The notes under the pieces are model-generated. The model ran no database searches and was not told the origin of the DNA. It saw only the letters and a list, made by a program, of their open reading frames with translations. DNA of 64,000 bases from Nitratireductor soli (GTDB lineage: Bacteria; Pseudomonadota; Alphaproteobacteria; Rhizobiales; Rhizobiaceae), in NCBI RefSeq assembly GCF_001050155.1, contig NZ_LFVY01000007.1, positions 1 to 64,000 of the forward strand. Direction: 5' to 3'. Of the stretch, positions 25,013 to 33,304 are shown one piece after another. How positions within the stretch are numbered: the stretch's first letter is position 1; each line of letters begins with the position of its first letter. The translations under genes and the position numbers were made by a program.

Positions 25013-26112
25013 CACAGCGGTACCTCGCGGAAGAACCGGTCGCGCTCGCAGCACACCAGCGCGGCGCGTTTGTGCGGGAAGTCGAACTCCTTGAGCGTCA
25101 CATAGGCCGCGTCGGCCGCGTAGCTCAACATCTTCTGGTGCGAGGCGCGAGGCTCGCCCATGATGCGCCGGGTGCGGGGATCGTCAAGGAACAGATAGTG
25201 CGTGACGGAGCGGAACAGCGCCAGTGTCTTCAGCCTTCCCAGATGGCGCGGATTGCCGATCAGCCCGTGCCAGCCGCGATCGAAGTCGTCGTGCTCATAA
25301 TAGGGGCCGAGCCGGTCTTCCTTGGCCCAGTAGAACTCGAAATAGCCTGTCGGTTCCCCGTCGAAGCTGGCGATGACGCCGAAAATATGTGGATCGGCCT
25401 CCTGCGCCGCCAGATAGGCGTCAAGCTCCTCCTCGCTCTTGGCAAGTTCCCAGAAGAAGGCGACGCGGCCCTGGTTCATCCAGTGATGGAACAGGGGAAG
25501 ATCGGTGCGGCGATCGATGGGCCGCAACGATACGGCCAGGCCGAGTTCGGGCAGCCAGCGCTCATACATGGGGCCGTCGGGCCGCGGCGGGCGCAGCGGC
25601 GGCAGCCGATCCTCGGGGCCGATGGCCGTGCGCAGAAACGGATAGGTCACGTGCGACCGATGGCGCCGCCACAGGAGGGGTAGCTGGCGAAGCATTGCCC
25701 GGTCGATGACCGCCCATTGCGCCTGCGTGTCGGTTTCGCCGGTGATTTCCGTGGCCAGCGCTGCGACAGCGGCCCGCTCCTCGCTCAGGGGCAGGAGAAG
25801 GCGCTCCACGCCGGATAAGCGCAGAAAAGAGGCATCGGCCAGCGCGGCGAGCAGAGCGGCGCCGTCGGCCGCCGATGGGTCAAGATTCAACGTCTCGAGC
25901 CTGGCGTGACCTGTCTCGTCCTGGACAAGCCGTGCCGAGGCGACCGTCTCGCCAGCAGTTCCATTCAGCGAGAGGATGCCGCCACGGGCAAGCCGCGCGG
26001 CAAGCGGTGGGCGACCGCCTGCGGGGAAATGCCATGAGACATCGTCCCGCGCCGGTGTCGCCCGCGTCTTGCCGGCAGCGGAGAAATCGCGATTGGCGGG
26101 CTGTACCGTCAT
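25012..26112 (-). CDS. iucB: N6-hydroxylysine acetyltransferase, IucB-like (GNAT)
   Basis: 366 residues. The C-terminal half is an acetyltransferase of the IucB/RhbD siderophore group: FHHWMNQGRVAFFWELA, GYFEFYWAKEDRLGPYY, and an acetyl-CoA binding region from GWHGLIGN to TRRIMGEPRASHQKM. It would acetylate N6-hydroxylysine to the hydroxamate. The N-terminal about 160 residues are less conserved; total length slightly exceeds E. coli IucB. ATGA overlap with iucA (26109-26112) and TGATG junction with iucC show tight coupling. Confidence 0.88.
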   Translation of the reverse strand: MTVQPANRDFSAAGKTRATPARDDVSWHFPAGGRPPLAARLARGGILSLNGTAGETVASARLVQDETGHARLETLNLDPSAADGAALLAALADASFLRLSGVERLLLPLSEERAAVAALATEITGETDTQAQWAVIDRAMLRQLPLLWRRHRSHVTYPFLRTAIGPEDRLPPLRPPRPDGPMYERWLPELGLAVSLRPIDRRTDLPLFHHWMNQGRVAFFWELAKSEEELDAYLAAQEADPHIFGVIASFDGEPTGYFEFYWAKEDRLGPYYEHDDFDRGWHGLIGNPRHLGRLKTLALFRSVTHYLFLDDPRTRRIMGEPRASHQKMLSYAADAAYVTLKEFDFPHKRAALVCCERDRFFREVPL

Positions 26113-27881
26113 GGGGTCACCTTTCGGGCAAGTGGGTTGGGGAGCTGGACATGGGCGGCGAGCGGATCCGTCACCTCCGTGTTCTCGTTGACGTTGCCGA
26201 GCGAGAGCATGAAGTTGCCCTTGGCCGCGATGGTGGGCGAGGAAAGCAGATAGTCGAGGCAGGTCCGGTCTTCGACCTCGGCGGTGAGGCGCTGTAGGAA
26301 GGAACGGAAGAGATCGAACAGCCGGTCTTCGTCGGCCAGATGCGCCGCGCCGAGCGCGCCCACCACCGCGAAGGCGCCATTGACGAACAGATAGTAGCCG
26401 ACGAGCCTTGCGGCCTCCCGCGCGCCAAACACATGGTCGGTGGACGAACCCACCTCGGGCAGGTGTTGTCTGAGGCGGGGCAGGAAGGTTTCGACATACC
26501 CGGTGCCCTGGCAGTCGCGGAAATAGAGTTTCTCCGGCCAGCCGTCATCGAGGCCCAGGACCAGGTTCTGCTGGTGCGCGCCGAAAAGCAGGCCGAAAGA
26601 CCCCTGGGCGATCAGAAACGGCGCGACGGCCGTTTCCAGGAAGCGCTCGAACCAGCGTTCGGCAACGCGGGCGGGCGTCTCTGCGGAAGACTTCGCGATA
26701 CGATGGACAAGGTCTGCCAGATGGCTACCGCGCTCGTCCATATGACGTTCGCAGAGCGCTGCGAGCACGGCCGCCGGTGGTTGGTTTTCGCCCGTGAAAG
26801 GGTTCTCGCGGAAGGCCACCATCGTCTCGCGGATGACCGCCCCGTCGGGCCCGCGCAGCGCAAGCCACAAAGGTTCGCCGAGCACCTGGAAACCGGGGCA
26901 CCGGGCCGTCAACGCCGCGCCGATCGGTCCCGTCATCAAATGATGCACGGCAAGGCCGCGGGCGCATTCATGCTCCTCCACGATGCGGCGCGAATTGGTG
27001 AGACGCAGGCTGAGCGAGAATTTGAGCATCCATGGGGTCTCGGAGGAATGCACGGTCCTGAGCGAACTCGTCGCGCGCCAGATGGGACCTCCGAGGCCGA
27101 GATCGGCGATGCGCTTGTCGCGGATCAGCCGGTCGTAGAATGGTTCCTGCATCAGCCGCGCCGCCTGCCAGGGATGGAGCGGCATCGGGGTCTTGCCGGT
27201 GGCCGCCGCAGCACGCGCGACAAGCGCGCTGTCGCTGCCCATGAGCGCGTGGGTCGCCTCCACCGGCGCGACGGCAGGGGCAGCGCCTGTGGCGAGCAGG
27301 CTCGGTTCGACGGCCCACCAACGCAGCGCAAAGCCATTGCCGTATTCCGGTCCGTAGCGTTCGGAATCTTCGCGGGTGAACTCGTCGCGGCTGCGCGGCG
27401 CGGGGTGGGCCGCATGGCCGAAGCGCAGTGCTTTTTCGGCTTCGATGAATGTCGGATCGCCGGCCGTGAAGGGTCTTTCGCCGCCGACCGCCTCGGCGAT
27501 CTCCGCGATGGCGGCGGTGCTGTCGAGCATGCGGCGGAAGAAGGTGAGCCGCGCGGCAGGCGATGATCTGTCGGCGATACCGGCCTCGCGCAGCAGGAGC
27601 ATCACCAGTTCGGGCAGCGCGATCGGTTCCAGGATGCCGTCCCCCCGATCGATGTGCATGGGGAAGGCGAAGGCATGGTAGCCGGCCGGCGAAAAATGGC
27701 TGAGCGGCACGAGAATCTCGCAACGCGCTGCCGGCAGAAAGAGGCGCAGCATCCGCACCCCATTTCCGTTCGACGTATCGGATCCGCCGGAAATGCTCCA
27801 GCCGTCCCACTCTCTGATCAAAGAGTTGAGAAACCGGCTGGTTGAGGCGTTGTACACGGAATTTCCTGGAGTATTCTCCAA
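26109..27881 (-). CDS. iucA: NIS siderophore synthetase, IucA-like
   Basis: 590 residues, about the length of IucA. Start is TTG at 27881, supported by AGGAGA five to six bases upstream; no ATG fits. NIS synthetase blocks are visible: PLHPWQAARLM, RATSSLRTVHSSETPWMLKFSLSL region, LTNSRRIVEEHE, and FGAHQQNLVLGL near the C-terminal third. IucA joins the first N6-acetyl-N6-hydroxylysine to citrate. It heads a four-gene operon in the order A-B-C-D, as in enterobacterial aerobactin loci. The palindrome at 27910-27927 lies just upstream. Confidence 0.88.
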   Translation of the reverse strand: MENTPGNSVYNASTSRFLNSLIREWDGWSISGGSDTSNGNGVRMLRLFLPAARCEILVPLSHFSPAGYHAFAFPMHIDRGDGILEPIALPELVMLLLREAGIADRSSPAARLTFFRRMLDSTAAIAEIAEAVGGERPFTAGDPTFIEAEKALRFGHAAHPAPRSRDEFTREDSERYGPEYGNGFALRWWAVEPSLLATGAAPAVAPVEATHALMGSDSALVARAAAATGKTPMPLHPWQAARLMQEPFYDRLIRDKRIADLGLGGPIWRATSSLRTVHSSETPWMLKFSLSLRLTNSRRIVEEHECARGLAVHHLMTGPIGAALTARCPGFQVLGEPLWLALRGPDGAVIRETMVAFRENPFTGENQPPAAVLAALCERHMDERGSHLADLVHRIAKSSAETPARVAERWFERFLETAVAPFLIAQGSFGLLFGAHQQNLVLGLDDGWPEKLYFRDCQGTGYVETFLPRLRQHLPEVGSSTDHVFGAREAARLVGYYLFVNGAFAVVGALGAAHLADEDRLFDLFRSFLQRLTAEVEDRTCLDYLLSSPTIAAKGNFMLSLGNVNENTEVTDPLAAHVQLPNPLARKVTP

Positions 27882-27909
27882 TTTAATCTCCTGTACTTTA
27901 CTTTTAATT

Positions 27910-27927
27910 GAAACTAATATTAGTTTC
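27910..27927. promoter_or_regulatory. 18-bp palindrome in the iucA/MFS divergent promoter region
   Basis: GAAACTAATATTAGTTTC is a perfect palindrome 29 bases upstream of iucA and 63 upstream of the divergent MFS. It is AT-rich and differs from the TGAC-N7-GTCA boxes of the receptors. Fur/Irr/RirA-type or AraC control of both genes is inferred. A minimal TGA-N9-TCA also occurs at 27957-27971 without further symmetry. Confidence 0.55.
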
Positions 27928-27989
27928 TCTTAATTCGTAGACAAATCATGAATTATTGATGTAGTGATTCAGAAATTTACTTTGTGAGA

Positions 27990-29174
27990 ATGCCCGTGGA
28001 TGACGAGATGTTGAGTGCACTCCCTGTTCGCGCACGTGTGAGGCGGCTTGCCCTGGCGGTGTCGACGGTCGGTTTCGGCCAGTCCGCTTTCGTGGCGCTG
28101 GTCCCGTTGATCACCCAGCGCACGGGGCTTGGAACCGGTGAGATCGGCCTGGCTGCAGCCGCGGGCGCGCTGGCCTTCGTGTTTGGCGCGCCGCTGGTTG
28201 GCGGCCATGGCGCGCGCCGCGGTCATGGCGCGACGCTGCGGGTGCTGGGGGGCGTCCTGCTTGCCGGCCAGCTCGCGCTCGCCGGACTGATCTGGATCGG
28301 GCCGCTCGCTCCGTTTGCCGGCCTCGGCATTCTCGTCGCCTCGCGGATCATCTATGGCCTGGGCGCATCGGGGGTGATGCCCGTCGCGCAGGCCTGGGTG
28401 GCGTTCCAGGCTGATGGTCGCGAACGGCAATCGCTGCTCGCGCTGCTCAGCGCCGGACTGGGCAGCGGGCGTATCCTGGGGTCGGTCGCGGCGATGACGG
28501 CGGGCCTTGCCATGCCGATTCCGTTCCTGCTGCTCGTGCTCAGCCCGATCACGCTCGTCCTTGCGCCGGGCGGTGCCAGGAAGAGTTCCGTCACCTGTGC
28601 CGGCTTTCGCATGCGTCCCAGCCGCCACATGCTGCCTTTCCTGGCAATCGGCTTCTGCCTCACCATGGGGTTCGGTCAGGTGCAGATGATCCTGGGGCCG
28701 TTCCTCCAGGGGAGGCTTGGCGTCGAGGCCGCCTTCGCCGCGACGGCGACCGGTCTCATCCTGGCCCTCGTCGCCGTGGTGATGATCCTGGTGCAGGTCG
28801 TCGTCGTTCCGCGCCTTCCCTTCGGCCAGAAGCCCAGTGTTGTGTCGGGCGTCGGCTTGCTGGCGCTCGGCGCGCTCGTCGCGGCGGCAAGCGGCGGCCT
28901 TGCATCCTGCGCGGCGGGGTTCGTGCTCTGCGGCGCGGGTGTCGCGCTCGCCTCGCCGGCCTATCTGGCGTGGCTGGTCTCGCGGCTCACGCCGGAAGAA
29001 CAGGGTGCCGGGGCCGGCTGGCTGGCCAGCGCCCATGTGCTGGGGCAGGGCGCGGGCGCACTCGTCGGCGGCTACGCCTTCACGGTCTGGCCGCCCTTGC
29101 CCTTCGCCACCTGCGCGCTGCTGGCCGCCGGCGTGGCTGTCGCCGTTATGGCGATGAAGCCGGCGGCGGATTGA
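27990..29174 (+). CDS. MFS transporter, probable siderophore exporter
   Basis: 394 residues from ATG 27990 (a GTG at 27984 is an alternative). About 12 hydrophobic helices, with an MFS-like loop HGARRGHGA after helix 2. It is divergent from iucA and shares its short promoter region, the usual place of a siderophore export pump. Direct evidence for substrate or direction is absent; export of the aerobactin-type product is inferred, as import is better explained by the RhtX-like gene next to it. Confidence 0.75.
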   Translation: MPVDDEMLSALPVRARVRRLALAVSTVGFGQSAFVALVPLITQRTGLGTGEIGLAAAAGALAFVFGAPLVGGHGARRGHGATLRVLGGVLLAGQLALAGLIWIGPLAPFAGLGILVASRIIYGLGASGVMPVAQAWVAFQADGRERQSLLALLSAGLGSGRILGSVAAMTAGLAMPIPFLLLVLSPITLVLAPGGARKSSVTCAGFRMRPSRHMLPFLAIGFCLTMGFGQVQMILGPFLQGRLGVEAAFAATATGLILALVAVVMILVQVVVVPRLPFGQKPSVVSGVGLLALGALVAAASGGLASCAAGFVLCGAGVALASPAYLAWLVSRLTPEEQGAGAGWLASAHVLGQGAGALVGGYAFTVWPPLPFATCALLAAGVAVAVMAMKPAAD

Positions 29175-29185
29175 GTGTGTCGCGT

Positions 29186-30469
29186 TCATCGCCGCCCTCC
29201 TGTCCCGGCGGCGATGAGGGGATCTCGGACGCGTGGGGCATAGGCGCGCAGCATCAGGATGGTTGCCAGCACCGCGATGCCGGACAGCGCGGCGGAAAAG
29301 CCGAACAGCGCGCCGTAGCCGAACAGGTCGGCAAGCGCGCCGGAGCTCATGGAGCCCATCAGATAGACGATGAGCTGGCCGCAGGCCAGGATGGTGAAGT
29401 CGGTGCCCGGCTGTTCGGACGAGGTCACGCTCATGAACAGGCTGTAGAGCGCGACGATCTCCATGTAGCGGATCAGCGTTTGAAAGGCGGAGGCGCCGTA
29501 GAGCGGCCATACACCGGTGACGGCCCCGAAGGCATGCAATGCGAAGATGAGGAAGCAGATGGTCCGCAAGCTGCCGAGCAGGCCCAGCACGGGGCCGGCG
29601 CCCCAGCGTCTCAGGAGGAGCGCGGCGATCACCGAGCCGGCAAGGCCGGCCGTGGCCGCGGAAGCGCCCGAGAGATAGCCGATCGTATCGAGCGGGATGC
29701 CCGCATCGACAAGGTACGAGCCCTCCATCGCCTTCACGAGGCCCTCGCTTGCCCGGTAGATCAAGGCGATCCACAGGATTTGCCGGGCTTCGGGTCGGCG
29801 CAGAAAGGCCATGATCGACGGGCGGGAAATCGGTGCCCCGGGTGTCGCCGGCGCTGGATCGGCCTCGCGCATGGCGAAGGCGGCGGCGAGCGGGATGAGC
29901 GACAGGAGCGCGATGGTGACGAGCATCACGGTCCACCCGGCATGATGGTAGAGCACGAGGCCCAGCGTGCCGCCGACGATCACGCCGAAGGCCACCGCTC
30001 CGCCCTGGATGGCGTTGCCGATCGGCCGGTCTTCGCTGGCCAGATACTTCGCCGCATAGCCGTCGGTCGCGATGTCCTGGGTGGACAGCAACAGCGAGGC
30101 GACGAAGCCGATGGCGAAGATCGCCCAGACATTGGCCGGGCCGGCCACGACGAGCGCCAGGATCGAGGCGATGATGCCGCATTGCGTGACGATCACCCAG
30201 CCGGCGCGGTGGGCGCGCGCAAAGGGCCTTACGCAATCCACCATGGGTGCCCAGAGGAATTTCAGCACCAACGGCAGAAGCAGGATGGAGAAGAAGCCGA
30301 TCGCCGTGCGCGACACATCCTGTTCGCGCAGGATCGGCGGGATCGCGGCGGCAAACAGATATGTGGGAATACCCTGGGCGATGTAGAGACCGGCGAGCAC
30401 GGCGAAAAGCCGGTAGCGGGCCCGGTCGGCGGGACGGGTTGGATTGTCGCCGGCCTGTACAGCGATCAT
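29186..30469 (-). CDS. RhtX/FptX-family siderophore importer
   Basis: 427 residues from ATG 30469, which overlaps the upstream small gene's stop by ATGA. About 12 membrane segments; the N-terminus LAGLYIAQGIPTYLFAAAIPP and LLPLVLKFLWAPMVD, DIATDGYAAKYL are typical of the RhtX/FptX/AmpG-like importers. RhtX imports rhizobactin 1021 in Sinorhizobium as a single permease without an ABC system. Here it is in an operon with an IutA-like receptor (transcribed receptor, small gene, permease) and probably takes the ferric hydroxamate across the inner membrane. Confidence 0.87.
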   Translation of the reverse strand: MIAVQAGDNPTRPADRARYRLFAVLAGLYIAQGIPTYLFAAAIPPILREQDVSRTAIGFFSILLLPLVLKFLWAPMVDCVRPFARAHRAGWVIVTQCGIIASILALVVAGPANVWAIFAIGFVASLLLSTQDIATDGYAAKYLASEDRPIGNAIQGGAVAFGVIVGGTLGLVLYHHAGWTVMLVTIALLSLIPLAAAFAMREADPAPATPGAPISRPSIMAFLRRPEARQILWIALIYRASEGLVKAMEGSYLVDAGIPLDTIGYLSGASAATAGLAGSVIAALLLRRWGAGPVLGLLGSLRTICFLIFALHAFGAVTGVWPLYGASAFQTLIRYMEIVALYSLFMSVTSSEQPGTDFTILACGQLIVYLMGSMSSGALADLFGYGALFGFSAALSGIAVLATILMLRAYAPRVRDPLIAAGTGGRR

Positions 30470-30846
30470 GCCCGGGCCTCCGCCGGCCGGTGACCGGCCA
30501 GAAAATCCTCCGCTTCCTGATGGCTGCGCGTCACCAGGACCGGGAACGCCCATAACCCGGAGAAGATGCGCTGCATTTCAGGCGAGGGATCCCTGCGCAC
30601 GATCGCCACGGCGCGGCACATTGCGTTCATCTGCTGGCGCGACGCCTTGAACCAGAGGTTCTGCTCCTTGCGGTATTCGTGCTCGAGCTCGAGCTTTTTG
30701 TCGAAGGCGACGCGAAGGACGAAGGGGCACTCTTGCACAGCGATCTCGTGGAGAGCGGCGATGTAGCGGGTTTCGTCGTCCCCGGTGGCCGGCTCTGCAA
30801 CGATTAGGGACAGAGTGGCTTCTTCCCGGCGCAGGTGGACGGCCAT
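30466..30846 (-). CDS. Uncharacterised small protein between siderophore receptor and RhtX-like importer
   Basis: 126 residues, no signal peptide or membrane segment, many charged residues (KKLELEHEYRKEQNLWFKAS). The alternation of short beta and helical stretches, with RAVAIVRRDP and GLWAFPVLVTRSHQEAEDFL, is reminiscent of SpoIIAA/STAS-like domains, but I cannot confirm it. It starts 10 bases after the receptor stop and overlaps the importer by ATGA, so it belongs to the uptake operon. A cytoplasmic accessory role in siderophore uptake or iron release is inference. Confidence 0.7.
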   Translation of the reverse strand: MAVHLRREEATLSLIVAEPATGDDETRYIAALHEIAVQECPFVLRVAFDKKLELEHEYRKEQNLWFKASRQQMNAMCRAVAIVRRDPSPEMQRIFSGLWAFPVLVTRSHQEAEDFLAGHRPAEARA

Positions 30847-30856
30847 CGGAACCTCC

Positions 30857-33085
30857 CTAGAAAGTTTGTGTGTAGGCGGCGAAGATCGACCGGCCGAGCC
30901 CGGGCACCGGTGCGCCGCGCGTGGCTGTGGCGGTCGGGTTGATGTAAAACGTGTCGAAGACGTTGCGGACGGCGACGCTCAGTTCGCCGCCATTGGCGAA
31001 TTCCTTCGACACGGCGAGATTGACGAGCGTTGCGCCATCGAGATCCTTGCCCGCGACGCGGTCGCGCCCGGAGAAATATTCGATCTCGCCGCGCGCCTTG
31101 AACCCGTCGCCGAACGAGGCCGTCAGATAGGCAAGGCCCTTCCAGGTCGAGGGTATGCGGTTGTTGGGAAGGTACTCGCCATCGCCGATCGCGCCGTCGC
31201 GGTTCGCATCGTATTTGCCTTCCTGATAGGCGAGCAGCCCACCCACCGTGAAGATGTCGTTGACGTCGTTGACGTCGTAGGCGCCGGTCGCCTCCACGCC
31301 CCAGATGCGCTCTTTCTGCTGGCTGACGCGGTTTGCGGCGACATCGTAGTTGACGCCGTCATCGGAGGTGGAGAGATAGGCGCTGATGCCGCCGCGGAAA
31401 CGGCCCCAGTCGCCGCGCAGGCCGGTCTCATACGTGTTGACGAGCTGTGGCTTGGGCGCGATGTCGCTGTAGCTGATGGCGAAGTCCGGCACGCCCGAGC
31501 AGCCATAAATAGCCGCCAGCGCACCATACGCATCGCAGATCTCGGCGATGGAGGTGACGCCGGCGCGACGGGTGAAGGCGCCGATGTCGGTCAGCGTGTA
31601 ACCCTGCGAGAAACTGCCGAAAAGCTGCAATTGCGTTGTGACATCGAACACGGCGCCGGCATTGAAGGTGAAGGCGTTGTAGTCGAACGAACCACCGGCG
31701 ACGTTGACCGCCGGGTAGAGATGGGCGAGCGAGGTGGCCGGGTAGATCGCGGCTGCCGGCCGCGTGAAATCGTCGACGGTCAGGAAGAACTGGTCGAAGC
31801 GCACGCCGCCCTGGATGCGGAAACGATCGGTGATGGGCACTTCCGCCTGGACGAACGCCGACAGGGCGTGCTGCGACATCGGCGCGATCGCGTCGTCGCC
31901 ATTGGTCAGCTTCTGCTTCGTGTCGTCATAGGTATAGTCGGCGCCCCAGGTCAGCGTGGCGCCGTCATGGAGGAAATCGATCGGCGTGTTGACGGTCAGG
32001 TTGAGGCCGGCGCGCTGCGCTTCCAGCGCCGACTGGTTGAACCAGGCGGTGGGGCTGAGCGGGTTGCCGGAATAATAGACCATCGAGTTGACGGACGACA
32101 AGCTGGTGAACGGCGAGCGCTTGTTGATGTTGTTGTAGAATGCCTTCACCTCCAGCGCGCCCAGAGCGAAGTCGCTGTCGGTGTATTTGCCGGTCAGGTA
32201 TTTGGAATCCTCATCGAGCGGCTTCCCCGTGTAGGGAGCGGAGAAGTCAGGCCGAACCGGGTCGGTTCCGTAATCGGTGAACCAGTCGGGTTTCTGCCTG
32301 GCGTAGGTCCAGTCGAAGCTCATTTCGAAGCGCCTGGAGCCGTTCTCGTAACCCATCGAACCGAACAGGCCGGCCGAGCCGGTCCGGTCGCCGCCGCCCT
32401 GACCCAGCATGGCGTCCGACGCCATTTCGTTGCCGTGCCCGTCATAGGTGCGGCGTGTGAGTTCGCCGTTGGCCGAAAAGAAATAGTCGAAATCGCCCTT
32501 GCGCCCCTCGACGCTGACGCTCGCCTCGGGCGCCGCCGAGCGGCCAGGATTGCCGGTGAAGGCTGTGACGCCGGTGCGCAGGGTGACGGTGGGCTTGTCG
32601 CTGGTTCCGCGCTTGGTGATGAAGTTGATCGTTCCGCCGGTGGCGCCCGCGCCGTAGAGGCTCGAGGCGCCGTTCACCACCTCGATGCGCTCGACGGTGT
32701 TCAGATCGATCAGCGAGAGAATGCGCGAAACGTCGCGCAGTGGGGTGTTGCGCGGCACGCCGTCGACCATGATCAGCACATTGCGGCCGCGGAAATTTTC
32801 CGACGCACCGGAGATGGTCTGGTTCGAAGGCGAATAGCCGGGGACGAGGCGCGAGACGAGATCGTTGGCGTTGGGCGATAGTCTCATCGCCTCCTTGATC
32901 TCGTCCTTGTCGAGGACCTGCACCGATTGAGCGACGCTGGCGATGGAACGCTCGTCACGACCGGCCGTGACAAGAAGACGGTCGAGAAGCGTCGCCTCGC
33001 CCGTCTCGGGAACGTCTTCCTGCGCCCAGGCCGCCGTTGAAATGAAACAAGCCGATAAAACATATGGCCAAACCCGGTTCCGCAT
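30857..33085 (-). CDS. TonB-dependent ferric siderophore receptor, IutA/RhtA-like
   Basis: 742 residues from ATG 33085, preceded by GAGGGG; in-frame starts at 33094 and 33106 exist. Signal peptide ends near ISTAAWAQ. Plug domain: VLDKDEIKEAMRLSPNANDL, RGRNVLIMVDGVPRNTPLRD, VEVVNGASSLYGAGATGG; barrel ends in AAYTQTF with terminal Phe. The plug resembles IutA, the ferric aerobactin receptor, fitting the neighbouring iuc operon. Preceded by an IRO-like box, so iron-repressed expression is likely. Confidence 0.9.
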   Translation of the reverse strand: MRNRVWPYVLSACFISTAAWAQEDVPETGEATLLDRLLVTAGRDERSIASVAQSVQVLDKDEIKEAMRLSPNANDLVSRLVPGYSPSNQTISGASENFRGRNVLIMVDGVPRNTPLRDVSRILSLIDLNTVERIEVVNGASSLYGAGATGGTINFITKRGTSDKPTVTLRTGVTAFTGNPGRSAAPEASVSVEGRKGDFDYFFSANGELTRRTYDGHGNEMASDAMLGQGGGDRTGSAGLFGSMGYENGSRRFEMSFDWTYARQKPDWFTDYGTDPVRPDFSAPYTGKPLDEDSKYLTGKYTDSDFALGALEVKAFYNNINKRSPFTSLSSVNSMVYYSGNPLSPTAWFNQSALEAQRAGLNLTVNTPIDFLHDGATLTWGADYTYDDTKQKLTNGDDAIAPMSQHALSAFVQAEVPITDRFRIQGGVRFDQFFLTVDDFTRPAAAIYPATSLAHLYPAVNVAGGSFDYNAFTFNAGAVFDVTTQLQLFGSFSQGYTLTDIGAFTRRAGVTSIAEICDAYGALAAIYGCSGVPDFAISYSDIAPKPQLVNTYETGLRGDWGRFRGGISAYLSTSDDGVNYDVAANRVSQQKERIWGVEATGAYDVNDVNDIFTVGGLLAYQEGKYDANRDGAIGDGEYLPNNRIPSTWKGLAYLTASFGDGFKARGEIEYFSGRDRVAGKDLDGATLVNLAVSKEFANGGELSVAVRNVFDTFYINPTATATRGAPVPGLGRSIFAAYTQTF

Positions 33086-33161
33086 CGCACCCCTCATGTC
33101 CCGCAAGATGATGTGGCTTGGTGCGTGGGCGCAACCTGGCTTCAGGTGTCCCTAATAAATA

Positions 33162-33176
33162 TGACTTCTATTGTCA
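33162..33176 (-). promoter_or_regulatory. IRO-like (RirA) box upstream of the IutA-like receptor
   Basis: TGAC-TTCTATT-GTCA, flanked by A/T, lies about 80 bases before the receptor start and matches the box at 17103-17117 in both arms (ATGAC and GTCAA). It fits the TGA-N9-TCA consensus. The remainder of 33086-33304 holds nothing else I recognise. Confidence 0.62.
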
Positions 33177-33304
33177 AGAATTTCACCGATCAATGGCCCT
33201 GCCGGTCGCAGGATACACAAATCCAGGGGAAACACCGGTCTGCCAGATGCGGAATGCGCCCTGGAGCGCCCGGTGGCGGGTGCCGGAAGGCGCTTGCCGA
33301 AGCC

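Noticed and set aside
21837-27881. Rhizobactin 1021 biosynthesis
   Set aside because: No diaminobutyrate aminotransferase or decarboxylase (rhbA/rhbB type) gene is in the window; order and content fit lysine-based aerobactin.
27957-27971. TGATGTAGTGATTCA as a third RirA box
   Set aside because: It meets the bare TGA-N9-TCA pattern, but that occurs by chance several times in 64 kb and this copy lacks the extended symmetry of the other two.
27969-30236. 755-codon minus-strand frame spanning two MFS genes
   Set aside because: It overlaps two well-supported genes in other frames and shows no domain.
30785-32881. 698-codon plus-strand frame opposite the IutA-like receptor
   Set aside because: Antisense shadow of a receptor with intact plug and barrel motifs.
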